Positions 23,701 to 33,949 of a DNA stretch of 64,000 bases are shown piece by piece (position 1 is the first letter of the stretch; every line of letters starts with the position of its first letter). The DNA is from Cercis canadensis (taxonomy: Eukaryota > Streptophyta > Magnoliopsida > Fabales > Fabaceae): contig QAOA01004753.1 of assembly GCA_003255065.1 (NCBI GenBank), positions 703,321-767,320 of the forward strand. The letters run 5' to 3'. The notes under the pieces are model-generated. The model was not told where the DNA came from. It made no database searches and was given only the letters and a program-made list of their open reading frames with translations. The position numbers and the translations under genes were made by a program.

Positions 23701-24149
23701 CAGTCCGCACTTCTACAGGGGCAACTCCTTTTTCACTAGTTTACGGGATGGAAGCTGTGCTTCCAATTGAGGTAGAAATACCCTCATTAAGGGTGATTAT
23801 GGAGGCAGAATTAGAAGAAGCCGAGTGGACACGAGCACGATATGATCAATTAAACCTTATTGAAGGGAAAAGACTAGTTGCACTATGTCATGGCCAACTC
23901 TATCAAAGAAGGATGATGAGGGCTCACGCCAAGAAAGTACGACCGCGTCAATTTCAAGAAGGAGATTTGATATTGAAAAAGATCTTACCAATTCAAAAGG
24001 ATTATCGTGGGAAATGGACCCCGAACTATGAAGGACCTTATGTGGTAAAACGAGCTTTCTCTGGAGGAGCATTGATCCTTGCTAAGATGGATGGAGAGGA
24101 ATTACCACGTCCTGTAAATTCAGATGTAGTAAAAAAGTACTATGCATAA
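20661..24149 (+). CDS. F1 pol polyprotein, copy C (open frame)
   Basis: This is a single open frame of about 1,160 residues. Domains in order: an acidic linker; reverse transcriptase at about residues 150-330 (FSFMDSFSGYNQI, YVDDMIAK); RNase H at about 420-550; archaeal-type RNase H at about 590-720 (FDGASNA, AEYEACTMGI, GDSALV, DNQLADALA); the HHCC zinc-binding segment at about 810-860; the integrase core at about 870-1020 with the three catalytic acidic residues; and a C-terminal domain. A second, archaeal-type RNase H just before integrase is diagnostic of the Tat group of Ty3/gypsy. It looks whole, but the copy as a whole is a fossil because other parts are broken or missing. Confidence 0.9.
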   Translation: MFIHCYQFILNPCRSKSDKLEDDIVTISLYDFEHPINCAENDKEEEYEPSSELLRLVEQEDEEIEPHEESIEVINLGTEDEKREVKIGTSIREIERKKMIKLLHDYTDVFAWSYQDMPELDTDIVVHKLPLKPECLPVKQKLRRMKPEMSLKIREEVKKQFDAGFLAVAKYPEWIANIVPVPKKDGKVRMCVDYRDLNRASPKDDFPLPHIDVLVDSTARHSIFSFMDSFSGYNQIKMAPEDMEKTTFTTLWGTFCYKVMSFGLKNAGATYQRAMVTLFHDMMHKEIEVYVDDMIAKSETEEDHIVNLQKLFDRLRKYRLRLNPAKCTFGVRSGKLLGFVVSQKGIEVDPDKVRAILEMSAPRTEKEVRGFLGRLNYIARFISQLTAICEPLFKLLRKNQTSKWNEDCQRTFEKIKQYLQEPPILVPPIPGRPLIMYLKVLEGSMGCVLGQHDEFGRKEHAIYYLSKKFTNYEAKYSLLERTCCALAWAAHRLRQYMLYYTTWLVSKMDPIKYIFEKPALTGRIARWQVLLSEYDIIYVTQKAIKGSALADFLANQPVETYGSMQCDFPDEDIMALFKDKETSRGEKWTLLFDGASNALGHGIGAVLISPEEKLIPITARLCFDCTNNIAEYEACTMGIQAAIESKARILEVYGDSALVINQLKGEWETRDSKLVPYRDYIKELSGQFEEITFCHIPREDNQLADALATLSSMFKIDNDKKMPLIKMTRQDCPAYCLTMEEEPDGKPWYQDIKSFIKSREYPPSASENDKRTIRRLAMGFFLNEDVLYKRNYDTVLLRCVDIPEAKRIIEDVHEGICGTHANGHAMARKILRAGYYWLIMESDCINHVRKCHKCQIYADRIHTPPIPLNVLSAPWPFSMWGMDVIGPIEPKASNGHRFILVAIDYFTKWVEAASYAHVTKGVVLKFIKKELICRYGIPERIITDNAMNLNSKLMTELCERFKIRHHNSSPYRPRMNGAVEASNKNIKKIVGKMTVSYKDWHDMLPFALHGYRTSVRTSTGATPFSLVYGMEAVLPIEVEIPSLRVIMEAELEEAEWTRARYDQLNLIEGKRLVALCHGQLYQRRMMRAHAKKVRPRQFQEGDLILKKILPIQKDYRGKWTPNYEGPYVVKRAFSGGALILAKMDGEELPRPVNSDVVKKYYA

Positions 24150-25205
24150 AAGGGCATGCTTGTATTTTCTTTCGTTCAATCAATGAAAAGTTACTTTGTG
24201 CCATTTTGCTTTCCTTCCAAAAAAGAATAATTAACCTGCTAGGTTGAAAACCTGAAAAGGTCACCTAGGCAAAAGTTAGGGTTCCAAAAAAGGGAAAGGG
24301 CTCGTTTGGTTGAAAACCTGAAAAGGCAACCGAGGCAAAAATCAGAGCTAAAAAATGACATAAAGTGACTTGCTAAGTGGAAAATTTGAAAGAAAGATTG
24401 AACCAAAAGTCAAGGTCAAAGGGAGTAGCACAGACATTAAGTATGGTGGAAGTTTTCACAGGAATGAGAAATTTAAAGAAATTGTCAAGTATGCAAAAAA
24501 GGTCAAATGATATTTAGAAGAGCCAATTATAGGGGGTTTTCAGAATCATATACTGGGGCAGCTGTCATTATTCATCTTAAAAGTTATCACTGGAAGAGCT
24601 GGAAATCTTATTCTACCTTCTTTTGTCGTTGATTTCACAATGCCGTTATTGTGTCTTTTTCCATATGAATGTTTAATCTTTTCCCATTTAGTCTATGATT
24701 ATTTTCACCAAATTGTAACCCATTTTGCTAATTGAATATGCTTTCACATGATGATTATATACTGAAATGTGAAACATGTGTTAACTTTAGCTAAGCGTAT
24801 CAAGAATTAAGTATGTGAAATTCAAGAGCTTGTAGGGACCACATCGAATTCCCAAGCATATATCAATTGAGCAAAAGACTGACCTTGCAGAAGAAGAGTT
24901 ATCCCAAGAGTAATACTATTGGTTATCACTTTGTCTCATAAGGGAAAAACATGGATTTGGGAGTAGGCTTCATCTTTTTACCAACGATTTGTTCATCCTT
25001 GACATTGTTTGGACCAGTCTTCCGAGGTCAAAGAAGTAAAAAGAAAATTTTTTGAATACCAAAATGTTTTTCAAATTTAACATGTAAATTGACATACATG
25101 GAACATGCATTGCGTATTATATCTATCACTCATTTATCTTTCTTGCTGTTTAATTTCATGTTGTTAAATCGAATCCATTCTGTCTGGATCGAGCCTAGCT
25201 TGTCT
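24150..25205 (+). other. 3' untranslated region of F1 copy C, cut by a gap
   Basis: This matches 1230-2285 and 14198-15255. It includes the paired GGTTGAAAACCTGAAAAGG boxes and ends inside the first ~67-bp repeat unit at the N at 25206. The lost part would hold the rest of the array and the right LTR. Confidence 0.8.
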
Positions 25206-25206
25206 N
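25206..25206. other. Assembly gap
   Basis: One N joins the F1 copy C untranslated region to an F2 LTR fragment. The two sides belong to different element families, so the true neighbour of copy C is unknown. Confidence 0.9.
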
Positions 25207-25534
25207 CTTGTTTTAAATAATCACCTATTTTTTTGTTTTGTTTTTATTTAGGGATAAAATAAATACAATTTGGCCGTGACTTAATTTGCACAATTAATTT
25301 TAGGTAACCATTTTTTAGACGGGTGTTATAGGGTGCCTAATACCTTCCCTATACATAATTAGACTCCCGAACCCTTTCTGGTTCGCAAACATATTTTTTG
25401 GAAATTAAAGGGGTTTTCCAATTCCCCAGATTTTTAATACAATTGGTGGTGACTCCAGAGTTTTCATTTCAAAAACTAAATCTCTTTTTATTTAAGTCAT
25501 CCGCGTTATAGCGACCTCCAGGTACGTTATGACA
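25207..25534 (+). mobile_element. Right end of an F2 LTR, plus orientation
   Basis: This matches the reverse complement of 48734-49060, the end of the F2 5' LTR, and ends in GTTATGACA. The following bases (CATTGTATCAC) are not the F2 primer-binding site, so this is the 3' LTR of an F2 copy or a solo LTR, with its left part lost in the gap. The two F2 LTR ends differ by several percent by eye, so this copy is older than the F1 copies. Confidence 0.8.
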
Positions 25535-25675
25535 CATTGTATCACACATACGGGATCTAAAATATAACATTACACATCTTACACAGTACAATACGTATTT
25601 GATTAACATAAATGCATAAAATTTTAAGGTACAAACAATGCAAGTTGTGTTAAAACATGAGTTTGAATTGATCAA

Positions 25676-26128
25676 CTAATGGAAAAGAGCTCTCATATCT
25701 TTGAAAATAACAACACTCAAAACTCTTCGGGAATGTGGGTTTATGGATATGAGTAAAGCATCCTCATGAGAACGGTCATAAAAATCTAAGTACTCATTCC
25801 ATTCCCCTCTTAGGGTGACATTGTTCCACTGGTGTGATATCTTGTACACTGCAATATTAACTCACTACCATATCCACCATGCAAAATCCATTGACCCTGC
25901 GGCCGAATTAAATGTTGTTGCGCAAAAAAGGATGGGACATACTGGATAAAAGAAATAATACAGATGTCAATACTAGAAACCATATGAATGAAAATAAATC
26001 AGCATAAAACTATAATGTAATCTATGAATAATGTGATCTTATAGCTTAAAATTTTACCATTTGGTTCATTTCCAATGAAGGGTCATCCAAGAAATATATG
26101 AAAGAATTCAGATAAAGTTGAGGATATC
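25676..26128 (-). pseudogene. Broken two-exon host-like fragment, possibly a B3-domain C-terminus
   Basis: On the minus strand a 71-bp exon (26128-26058) lies between good splice signals (TTCCAG before, GTAAAA after) and encodes GYPQLYLNSFIYFLDDPS. A second exon (25941-25676, preceded by TTTATCCAG) encodes VPSFFAQQHLI, then an aromatic/basic segment, then WNEYLDFYDRSHEDALL ending near VVIFKD. One frameshift separates the two halves of the second exon. The pattern of a short strand with PSFFA, a central strand, W..Y and a final hydrophobic strand resembles a plant B3 DNA-binding domain, but only loosely. It could instead be an unrelated protein carried by the nearby Helitron. It is the left flank of the copia LTR. 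Confidence 0.3.
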
Positions 26129-26180
26129 CTGGAACAAATATTAAGTGTGACATGTAAATGTGTTAATCTTGTCTGGGTAT

Positions 26181-26744
26181 TGTTAAAATTCAATAATAAG
26201 ATTGACATGCATTCTAAAGTAGCATACCACGTATATGGTTCCTAAACAAAGTACAGTTTGAATAGTTGTAATGATGGTTGCTCTGTACCTCTTCATCTGA
26301 ATGAGGATATGTTCAGTAATTATAAGCATGTATGAATGTGTATTGATAAGTAAGAATAATGAGGTAGCTTTTAAAAAATAAATTGGTGCACATATAAGGG
26401 TCTTCCATTAATCTTTTATTCAACTGCTATATATTTTTAAATTTGATGCATAACTAGCTCTGTTGTTTTGTTCTTTTTAAGCTTACCGATTATTGTCTTA
26501 TAAATTGCTATATTCATATATGCAAGAATCTATCTCTTTTGTCTGAGTAGCGATCCTATTTATATTGTGTGTTCTCATATTCTGATTAATCTTTGTTAAG
26601 AATTTTTGGGTTATTTTATAACTAGCTTTGAAACAAGTTTGGGGCATAAACTGGTTATTCCATAAATTTTTTTAATATGTAATTCTGGATTATTAATTTT
26701 TTATCTCCTATTTACCCTCCTCTAGGAGCATACCTACACTCTCA
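26181..26744 (+). mobile_element. 5' LTR of a Ty1/copia family member (first copy)
   Basis: The right end (CTACACTCTCA) is fixed by the primer-binding site that follows and by the matching 3' LTR end at 34291. The left end is inferred from a TGTTAAAATT at 26181, giving about 564 bases. From about 26267 it is nearly the same as 29461-29934, with about 1% difference. Confidence 0.7.
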
Positions 26745-26847
26745 ATTGGTATAAGAGTTCGGTGCTCTATTATTTGGTCTAACAACCTTGAGTTAAAGAT
26801 CTAAAAGTTTCAATCTTTGTAGGTATCATGAATACTCAAAATTCAGC
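26745..26847 (+). mobile_element. Primer-binding site and leader of copia (first copy)
   Basis: TTGGTATAAGAGTTC directly after the LTR resembles the usual copia primer site complementary to initiator tRNA-Met (TGGTATCAGAGC). The leader continues to the gag start ATGAATACTCAAAATTCAGC and is cut there by the N at 26848. It duplicates 29935-30037. Confidence 0.75.
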
Positions 26848-26848
26848 N
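26848..26848. other. Assembly gap
   Basis: One N separates the copia gag start from F1 LTR sequence. As the same copia start reappears at 30018, the two contigs probably overlap or are two copies placed side by side. Confidence 0.9.
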
Positions 26849-28086
26849 TATATATATAAAGAAATCAGAGTTTACCAAAGTAGAAAGAATTCCCAATTTG
26901 TTGAAGAAAGCAAAAACCTAGAAATTAAAATCTCTGGGTGCATGTATAGAATTATAACTTGAAGCATAGTGGAGGCCAAATTAGAAAGGGAAAAACCGAG
27001 TAAAAAGAAGAAATTAAATCAGAGAGAGAGAGAGGCCCCTTTTTAGAGAGAGAAACCAATTTAAAAAAATAGAGAAGTAATTTTTTTTAAGCCAATAAAG
27101 CATCCAACCTCATAACTATCTTCCATTTTAAAGAAGAAAACCGGTTAGAGTGAGGAATTTTTTTTGAAAGAGAAAGGATTTTTAGAAAGAGAAAGAGGGT
27201 TTTTTAGAGAGAGAAATAAAATTTCAAAAAAAAGAAATAGAGATATGTAGGAGAATAGAGAGATAGGGGTTCTTACCTTAACCATTGTTAGCTGAAAAAT
27301 CGAGTCCATGGATCCGAAGATGGAAGGAGGAGATGGGGTGGTGTTTTCCTTCTCTCTATTAGCCTTGCTTCTCCCTGTATCGTGTTTCTTCCCCTGATGC
27401 GTTTCTTTCCATTTTGCTTTGTTTGAACGTTTTGTTTCTTTACTTATTTGGATTTTCTTTTAAGGCTGATTTGTTTCTTTTGGGCTTGTGTTGTGTTTAT
27501 TGTCTCATGGGCTTCTTCATTTGCTGATTTAATGGCCCCTTTTATGTGTTGAATTAATGTTTTGTTCTTTGACTTGTTATTTTGTGTAGTTTAGACTTTA
27601 TGGACCTCTTTGTATGCTGAAATTCGTGGGCCTCTTTTTGTTTTTGCTGAATGGGTTGTATTTCATTTGGGCTTAAGTTATTTATTTGGGTTGGTGTTGA
27701 AATTCGTGGGCCACATTAAAACTGGTCCATTAGTCCCTTTTGCATAGGCCTAGTTTAGTTGGGTTCTGAAATAGAAGCAGCCCATTAGTTTCCTCCATAT
27801 TAAGGCCATGTTAATTTGGACTTTGTGTGGCTTCTTGTGTTTTTTTTTTTTCCCTTTGCTTCAATATAAGCCTAATCCGAATTTAGGAGCTTTTTTTTAT
27901 TATTTTTAATTTTATTAAGCATTAGTATGTGTTTTATATATAAATATCAAGATATACTAGCTTATATGTTGCTTTTTCAACTTTTAGTAGTTTTGTTTGT
28001 ATATATTTAAATTAGACCTTTTTTTTAATTTATCAGAACAATGGAAATACATTACTTTTTAGGCTTTGGTTCTTTTAATTGAATTG

Positions 28087-28119
<33 letters not shown>

Positions 28120-29460
28120 GGTTTAAGTTTATCTTTTATCTAAGAGATATATTATTTAATGTATTCAGTTTTAGCTTTCCTTTAAACCTATCTATTTAGG
28201 ACTTATGTTTTGTCTTTAGGATATTATTATTCATTCATTTTTTTTTCTTTCTTTATATATTTTTGTTATCCTTTTGTTTTATCCTAATTAGTGGCACTAA
28301 TTTATATCATCTTATTCACTTTACATGTTCCATGCATTCCACATTATACTTAATCATTGTAAGTCAAATTAAAGCCCGACGACGGATTAAATTAGAGAAT
28401 AATTGTGTTGACAATTATTTTATAATATTCCTGAGGTGAGGAATAATTTTTTTGGTTATGCCAGAGGTACTGGTGTGTCCAATAAAATTTTCAATATCGC
28501 TTTATCTTTTAATTAATATTTTTCTAGCATTTATTTATTACATTATGATACATCTGATTATATTTTGTCATCATTTTCTACCTATGCTAGATTGAGATTA
28601 CCGACGAGGGAATAGTCGAAATTTAGCTATAATGATAGCGATATTTTGACATTCCGGAGGTAAAGGGGTTTCTCTAGTTTTGCCAGAGGTACTGGTGGGG
28701 CTTGAGGTTAACTCCTGATAAAAATCTCTTCTATGCATAATTCTTTGAAAGAATCTTTTACGCATAATATTATATTTTTATTTACCTTAAAAAATAGATT
28801 AAAGTACCGACGATGGAATAATCGAAGATAGTTGTAATGACAGCGACTCTTTGACATTCCGGAGGTGAGGAGTGTCCCTTTAGCCTTCCCAGATGTACTG
28901 GTGGACCAAAGAAATATCTCCGATAAAAATCTTTTTCCACAAATCTTAAATTCATCTTTCTAACATGCATAAGGAATTGTGTTTTGTAGTTATTACTCGA
29001 ATAATAAAAAATGTTAAACTTGCTTATGATAGAATAGATTGGGGGAGGATTGTAATGACAATCACAAACTCTACCTAATAATCTTGAAGCATCCTTTAGG
29101 TTTTTCCAGAAGTGCTGGTAGGGCCTAATAAAATTTTAATCTATTTTATAATGTTAGGACTAACTTAATTCATTTAAAAAGATAACTAGAGATTAAATGA
29201 GTAACCGTTCTAAGAACGGACGTCGTAGGGTGCTGATACCTTCCCTACACGTAATCAACCCCCGAATCCAAACTCTGAACGTAGACCAAATTATTTAGGT
29301 GTCCAATCACACCATTCTATTTGCTAAAAATAGAATAAAATGATTGGTGGGGACTCCATTCTTTTCTTACATATTATTGCACATTGTTAACTTTTTATTC
29401 CTTCTCGCGTGGGGGGATCTCGCCACTCCGCATCGCGCTCCCGAAAGGGACGTTGCGACA
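26849..29460 (+). mobile_element. F1 LTR, right 2.6 kb, inserted in the copia LTR
   Basis: This ends in GTTGCGACA at 29460 and matches 2893-3735 at its right side. The left part (26849-28370) is GA-rich then T-rich, typical of a long R/U5, and contains a TA microsatellite at 28094-28118. The right part holds four diverged ~0.2-kb repeat units (about 28374, 28601, 28800 and 29035). Immediately after its end the sequence is copia LTR (ATGATGGTTGCTCTG), which is continuous in the other copia copy at 26262-26285. This marks the insertion point. No internal F1 region is attached on the right, so it is the 3' LTR of an F1 copy or a solo LTR. Confidence 0.82.
28374..29130 (+). repeat. Diverged ~0.2-kb tandem repeats inside the F1 LTR
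   Basis: Four units share an ACCGACGA..GGAATAATCGAA-like opening, a GTAATGACAGCGA-like centre, CATTCCGGAGGTGAGG and a CCAGAGGTACTGGTGGG-like close. Spacing is roughly 190-230 bases. The last unit is the most changed. Three units are also kept at 2893-3420. Confidence 0.8.
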
Positions 29461-30017
29461 ATGATGGTTGCTCTGTACCTCTTCATCTGAATGAGGATAT
29501 GTTCAGTAATTATAAGCATGTATGAATGTGTATTGATAAGTAAGAATAATGAGGTAGCTTTTAAAAAATAAACTGGTGCACATATAAGGGTCTTCCATTA
29601 ATCTTTTATTCAACTGCTATATATTTTTAAATTTGATGCATAACTAGCTCTGCTGTTTTGTTCTTTTTAAGCTTACCGATTATTGTCTTATAAATTGCTA
29701 TATTCATATATGCAAGAATCTATCTCTTTTGTCTGAGTAGCGATCCTATTTATATTGTGTGTTCTCATATTCTGATTAATCTTTGTTAAGAATTTTTGGG
29801 TTATTTTATAACTAGCTTTGAAACAAGTTTGGGGCATAAACTGGTTATTCCATAAATTTTTTTAATATGTAATTCTGGATTATTAATTTTTTATCTCCTA
29901 TTTACCCTCCTCTAGGAGCATACCTACACTCTCAATTGGTATAAGAGTTCTGTGCTCTATTATTTGGTCTAACAACCTTGAGTTGAAGATCTAAAAGTTT
30001 CAATCTTTGTAGTTATC

Positions 30018-30977
30018 ATGAATACTCAAAATTCAGCTCATTCTTCTCACAAGCCACTGTACTTCAATGGTTACAACTACAAGTACTGGAAGGAAAGAAT
30101 GAAGATGTACCTTGAACCCATAGACTACAAGGTCTGGGTCATTGTGAGAAATGGGATGACACCACCAATGAAACTAGTTGATGGAGTACGAGTTTCAAAG
30201 GAAGAAATCGAGTTTACAGTTGAGGACCAACTTTCATACACTTTGAACTCCAAAGCTAGATATAACATCATATGTGTTGTTTCTCCAAAAGAATATGAAC
30301 ACATAGCTTCATGCAACTCAGCAAAAGAAATGTGGGATTGACTCAAAGTCATACATGAAGGAACAAGCCATGTGAGGGAAGCCAAGATTAATATCTTTGG
30401 TTCAAAATATGAGATGTTCCACATTGAAAAAAATGAAGATATGAAGTCCTTTTTCTCTCAGTTTCTTGGGATTATAAATAATCTCAAGAGTCTTAGGAGA
30501 GAATACACTCAAAAGGAGCAAGTCAAGAATCTGCTTAGGTGCTTAACAAAAAAATGGGAAACAAAGGTCACGGTTCTCCTCTAATATGTTGAAACAAATG
30601 AAATGACTATGGACCAGCTGAGAAGGCAGTTAGAGACACATCAAATGATGTTATTTGAAAAGAAAAATCGTCTAGAAGATCACAAGAAAAATAGTCTAGC
30701 CCTAACTAGCTCCACTCAAGAAACTAGTTCTGCTTCAAGAGAACCAATTTCCATCGATGAAGATGTAGCTCTGGTGTCAAGGAAATTTCTTCATCAAATG
30801 AAAAGACATAATGACAGAATGAAATTTTCACCTAGAAGCAACAAAGGTGAAAGCAACAAAGAACTAGTTAGATGCTATGAATGCAAGAAGCCTGGACACA
30901 TCAAGCCAGCTTGTCCCAACCTCAAGAAGAAGAAGTTTTATAGAAGGGATAAAAAGAAGGCTATGAGTGCTTCATAG
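30018..30977 (+). pseudogene. Copia gag region
   Basis: Starts MNTQNSAHSSHKPLYFNG, the usual copia Gag opening (hydrophobic FNG.NY..W). A helical UBN2-like domain follows, and near the end comes a CCHC zinc knuckle (CYECKKPGHIKPAC) followed by a lysine-rich tail. It would form the particle. Several disruptions. Confidence 0.8.
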
Positions 30978-30999
30978 AGTGATGTTAATTCATCTTCAA

Positions 31000-32660
31000 A
31001 CAGTGATGACTCGGAAACACATAAAGCATCAAAGAGGTAAATGATTATGAAACCGAGCTAGATTCTCCTTCTTCTTATGAAAAGTTAAATCAAGCTTTTA
31101 AGGATCTAGCATTTGACTATGAAAAGAGGCTTGCAAAGATAGAAGCTCTTAAGAAAATAGTCAAATAGCATATTAAAGAAATTGATTTGCTCAAGAAAGA
31201 GAGTTCAGAACTAGCTTAATGATTTAAAGCTTTACAAACTGAAAAAATGAATCTCTTAAGAAAAATCAGATTCTCACTCCTTTTATTCTTAAAGAAAATA
31301 ATGATTTAAAAAAGAAAGTGAGTGCTGTCAACGGATCTAGCAAAGTTTGTTCAAGCGCGTAGAAACCTGAATACCTTGCTAGGGAGAGAGAGAGTTGGAA
31401 ATGACAAAGTAGGTTTGAGTTATAATGAACTGTAACTAGCAAAGTTATCTAGAAACTTCTTTGTCAAAGAACCAACTTCTCATTCTACTTCTAGAAATTG
31501 TTTTTTCAATGCTTCAACTTATCATTCTACTTCAAGAAAAACATGTTTTTACTGTGGTAATATTAGGTATCTTTTGTTTAACTGTGAATATAAGAAATTG
31601 TGTGCAGTAAGGAAGATGATTTGGGTACCTTAGAGTACCTATGCCACTAACAACCAAGGACCTAAAACAGTTTGGGCACCTAAGACCTCCTAAACTGCTT
31701 TGCAAGTGTGCTTCAAAGCCAAGAGTGACTTTTGGTACTTGGACAACAGCTGCTCTAAACACATAACTGGAGATCCGACCAAGTTCACTTTCATTAAAAA
31801 GAAAGACATGGGAGACGTCACTTTTGGAGATAATGGCAAAGGGAGAATTGTTGGAGTTGGTAAAGTAGCTATGAGTACTTCTTTTAGTATTGATAATGTT
31901 TATTTAGTAGAAGTTTTAATGCATAACTTGTTGAGCATTAGTCAGCCATGTGACAAAGGTCACAAGGTTGTTTTGAATCATCGCATTGCATCACTTATCA
32001 ATTGCATAGTGATAAAATGCTATTTATGGGCAATAGAAGTGCGAATGTGTATGTAGTATCCAAAGAGAGATTGGATTTTAAACATAAAACTTGTTTTTCG
32101 TCCCAAAGCAATAATGCTTAGCTATGGCATAAAAGGCATGGTCATATAAATCATAAGCTGATTTTTGAATTGGCTAAGGAAGAACTAGTTTCTGGATTAC
32201 CGAAACTGATTTTTGAAAAGTACAAGGTCTGCTTAGCCTGTCAGCAAGGCAAACAAACTAAGTCATCCTTCAAAGCCAATAAAGAGCTTTCTACTTCAAG
32301 GTCACTGCAGCTTCATATGGATCTCTTTGGACCTACATCCACATCCAGCTTGAATGACAAGAAGTATGAATTTGTAATAGTTAATGATTATTCATGATTT
32401 ATTTGAGTTTACTTTCTTGCTCATAAGGATGAAACTTTTACTATTTTTGAAAGTTTTTGCAAGAAGTCCAGAATGAAAAAAAAGGGAGTACTATTTCTTC
32501 TATAAGAAGTGATCATGGTGGAGAATTTGAAAACCAAATTTTCAAAAACTTTTGTGAAAACCATGGTATCCACCATAATTTCTCATGTCCTAGGACTTCT
32601 CAACAAAATGGGGTAGTTGAGAGAAAAATAGGACATTGGCAGAACCATGTTAGTTAAAAG
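31000..32660 (+). pseudogene. Copia protease and integrase region
   Basis: Contains a protease-like start (WYLDNSCSKHITGD, with DNS in place of the usual D(S/T)G), the GAG-pre-integrase zinc region (ending CLACQQGKQTKSSFK) and the integrase core (LHMDLFGPT, SDHGGEF, SQQNGVVERK, supplying the D, D and E). The stretch at 31000-31690 before it is degenerate coding sequence rich in K and E. Heavily broken. Confidence 0.78.
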
Positions 32661-33189
32661 TAATCTTCCAAAATATTTTTGGGCAGAAGTTGTAAATACA
32701 ACTTACTATATTTTGAACAGATGCATGATAAGGAAATTTTTTTAGAAAACTCTTTATGAGTTGTGAAAAGAGAGAAAACCGAATGTGAGTTACTTTCATG
32801 TTTTTGGCTATAAATGCTTTATTCTGAATAATGGTAAGGAGCATTTAGGTAAATTTGATGCAAAATCCAATGAAAGGATTTTTCTAGGTTATTCTTCAAC
32901 CAGTAAAGCATATAGAATATTCAATAGAAAAACTCTGTGTTGAAGAATCTATGCTTGTAATTTTTTATGAACCTAACCTTCCCTTGAGTACTCCTACTCT
33001 TGAAGATGATAAAATAGTGTAGGAAGAGGTTTAAGTACCTACTCAAGCAAAAAATAGAGAGGAAATTGCTTAGAAAAAAGTAGTTCAAGAAGAAGCTCCA
33101 TAACAGAATGCAAGAGAGCTACTTCCAAAGGAGACCGGAACTACCAAGAATCATCCAATTGACAAAGTTATTGGAGATCAAAATAAAGG

Positions 33190-33895
33190 GATAAGCACTC
33201 GTGCTTCACTTAGAGATTTCCACGTAAATCTGACATTCCTCTCATTCATAGAGTCATCCAACATCAAAGAAGCTCTACAAGATGAAGCTTGGATAGTAGA
33301 AATGCAAGATGAGCTCAACCAATTTGAAAGGAACAAATTTTGGACACTTGTACTGTATTCAGATGATCTTAGCATCATTGGTACAAAGTGGGTCTTTAGA
33401 AACAAACTGGATGAAGATGTTAAAGTGGTAAGAAATAAAGCTAGATTAGTAGCACATTGTTATAATCAGCAAGAAGGTATTGACTTCGAGGAAACATTTG
33501 CTCCAATAGCTAGATTAGAAGCTATTAGAATGCTACTTGCTTTTGCATGCTATAAAGATTTCAAACTCTTTCAAATGGATGTGAAAAGTTCTTTCTTAAA
33601 TGGTTTTATTAGTGATGAAGTATATGTGATGCAACCTCCCAATTTTGAAAGTTTAGAGTATCCAAACCATGTTTATAAATTCTATAAAGCTCTTTATGGT
33701 CTTAAACAAACTCCAAGAGCTTGGTATGATAAACTTAGTGAGTTTCTTTTGCAAAATGATTTTAAAAGAGGAAAAATTGATACTATTCTTTTCACTAAGC
33801 ATGATATACTCATTGTACTAATTTATGTTGATGATATCATTTTTGAATCTACTAATGAGTTGTTGTGCAAGGGTTTTGAGAAGCTTATGAAATGA
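33190..33895 (+). pseudogene. Copia reverse transcriptase region
   Basis: Copia-type RT with KWVFRNKLDEDVKVVRNKARL, FEETFAPIARLEAIR, FQMDVKSSFLNG, LYGLKQTPRAWY and the catalytic YVDDIIF. The RNase H end is absent. Right after it comes the partial 3' LTR. Broken. Confidence 0.85.
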
Positions 33896-33949
33896 GAATT
33901 TGAAATGAGCATGATGGGAGAACTAACATTCTTTCTCGGCTAAATCTCT

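Larger units (their letters stand above)
16384..25205 (+). mobile_element. Ogre/Tat-like Ty3/gypsy copy C (family F1)
   Basis: This third F1 copy starts just upstream of gag and ends in the first unit of the 3' tandem array at a gap. The gag and protease regions carry about two to three breaks, while pol looks whole. It differs from copies A and B by about 1-3% by eye, so it is young. The ends are lost in gaps, so LTRs and target duplication cannot be compared. Confidence 0.88.

Noticed and set aside
28094-28118. TA run considered as a regulatory site
   Set aside because: Simple microsatellite inside an LTR, with no further signal. Similar TA runs lie at about 52232-52277 and 58352-58382.
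31532-31762. Minus-strand 76-residue frame
   Set aside because: A shadow of the copia coding region on the other strand, with no motif of its own.
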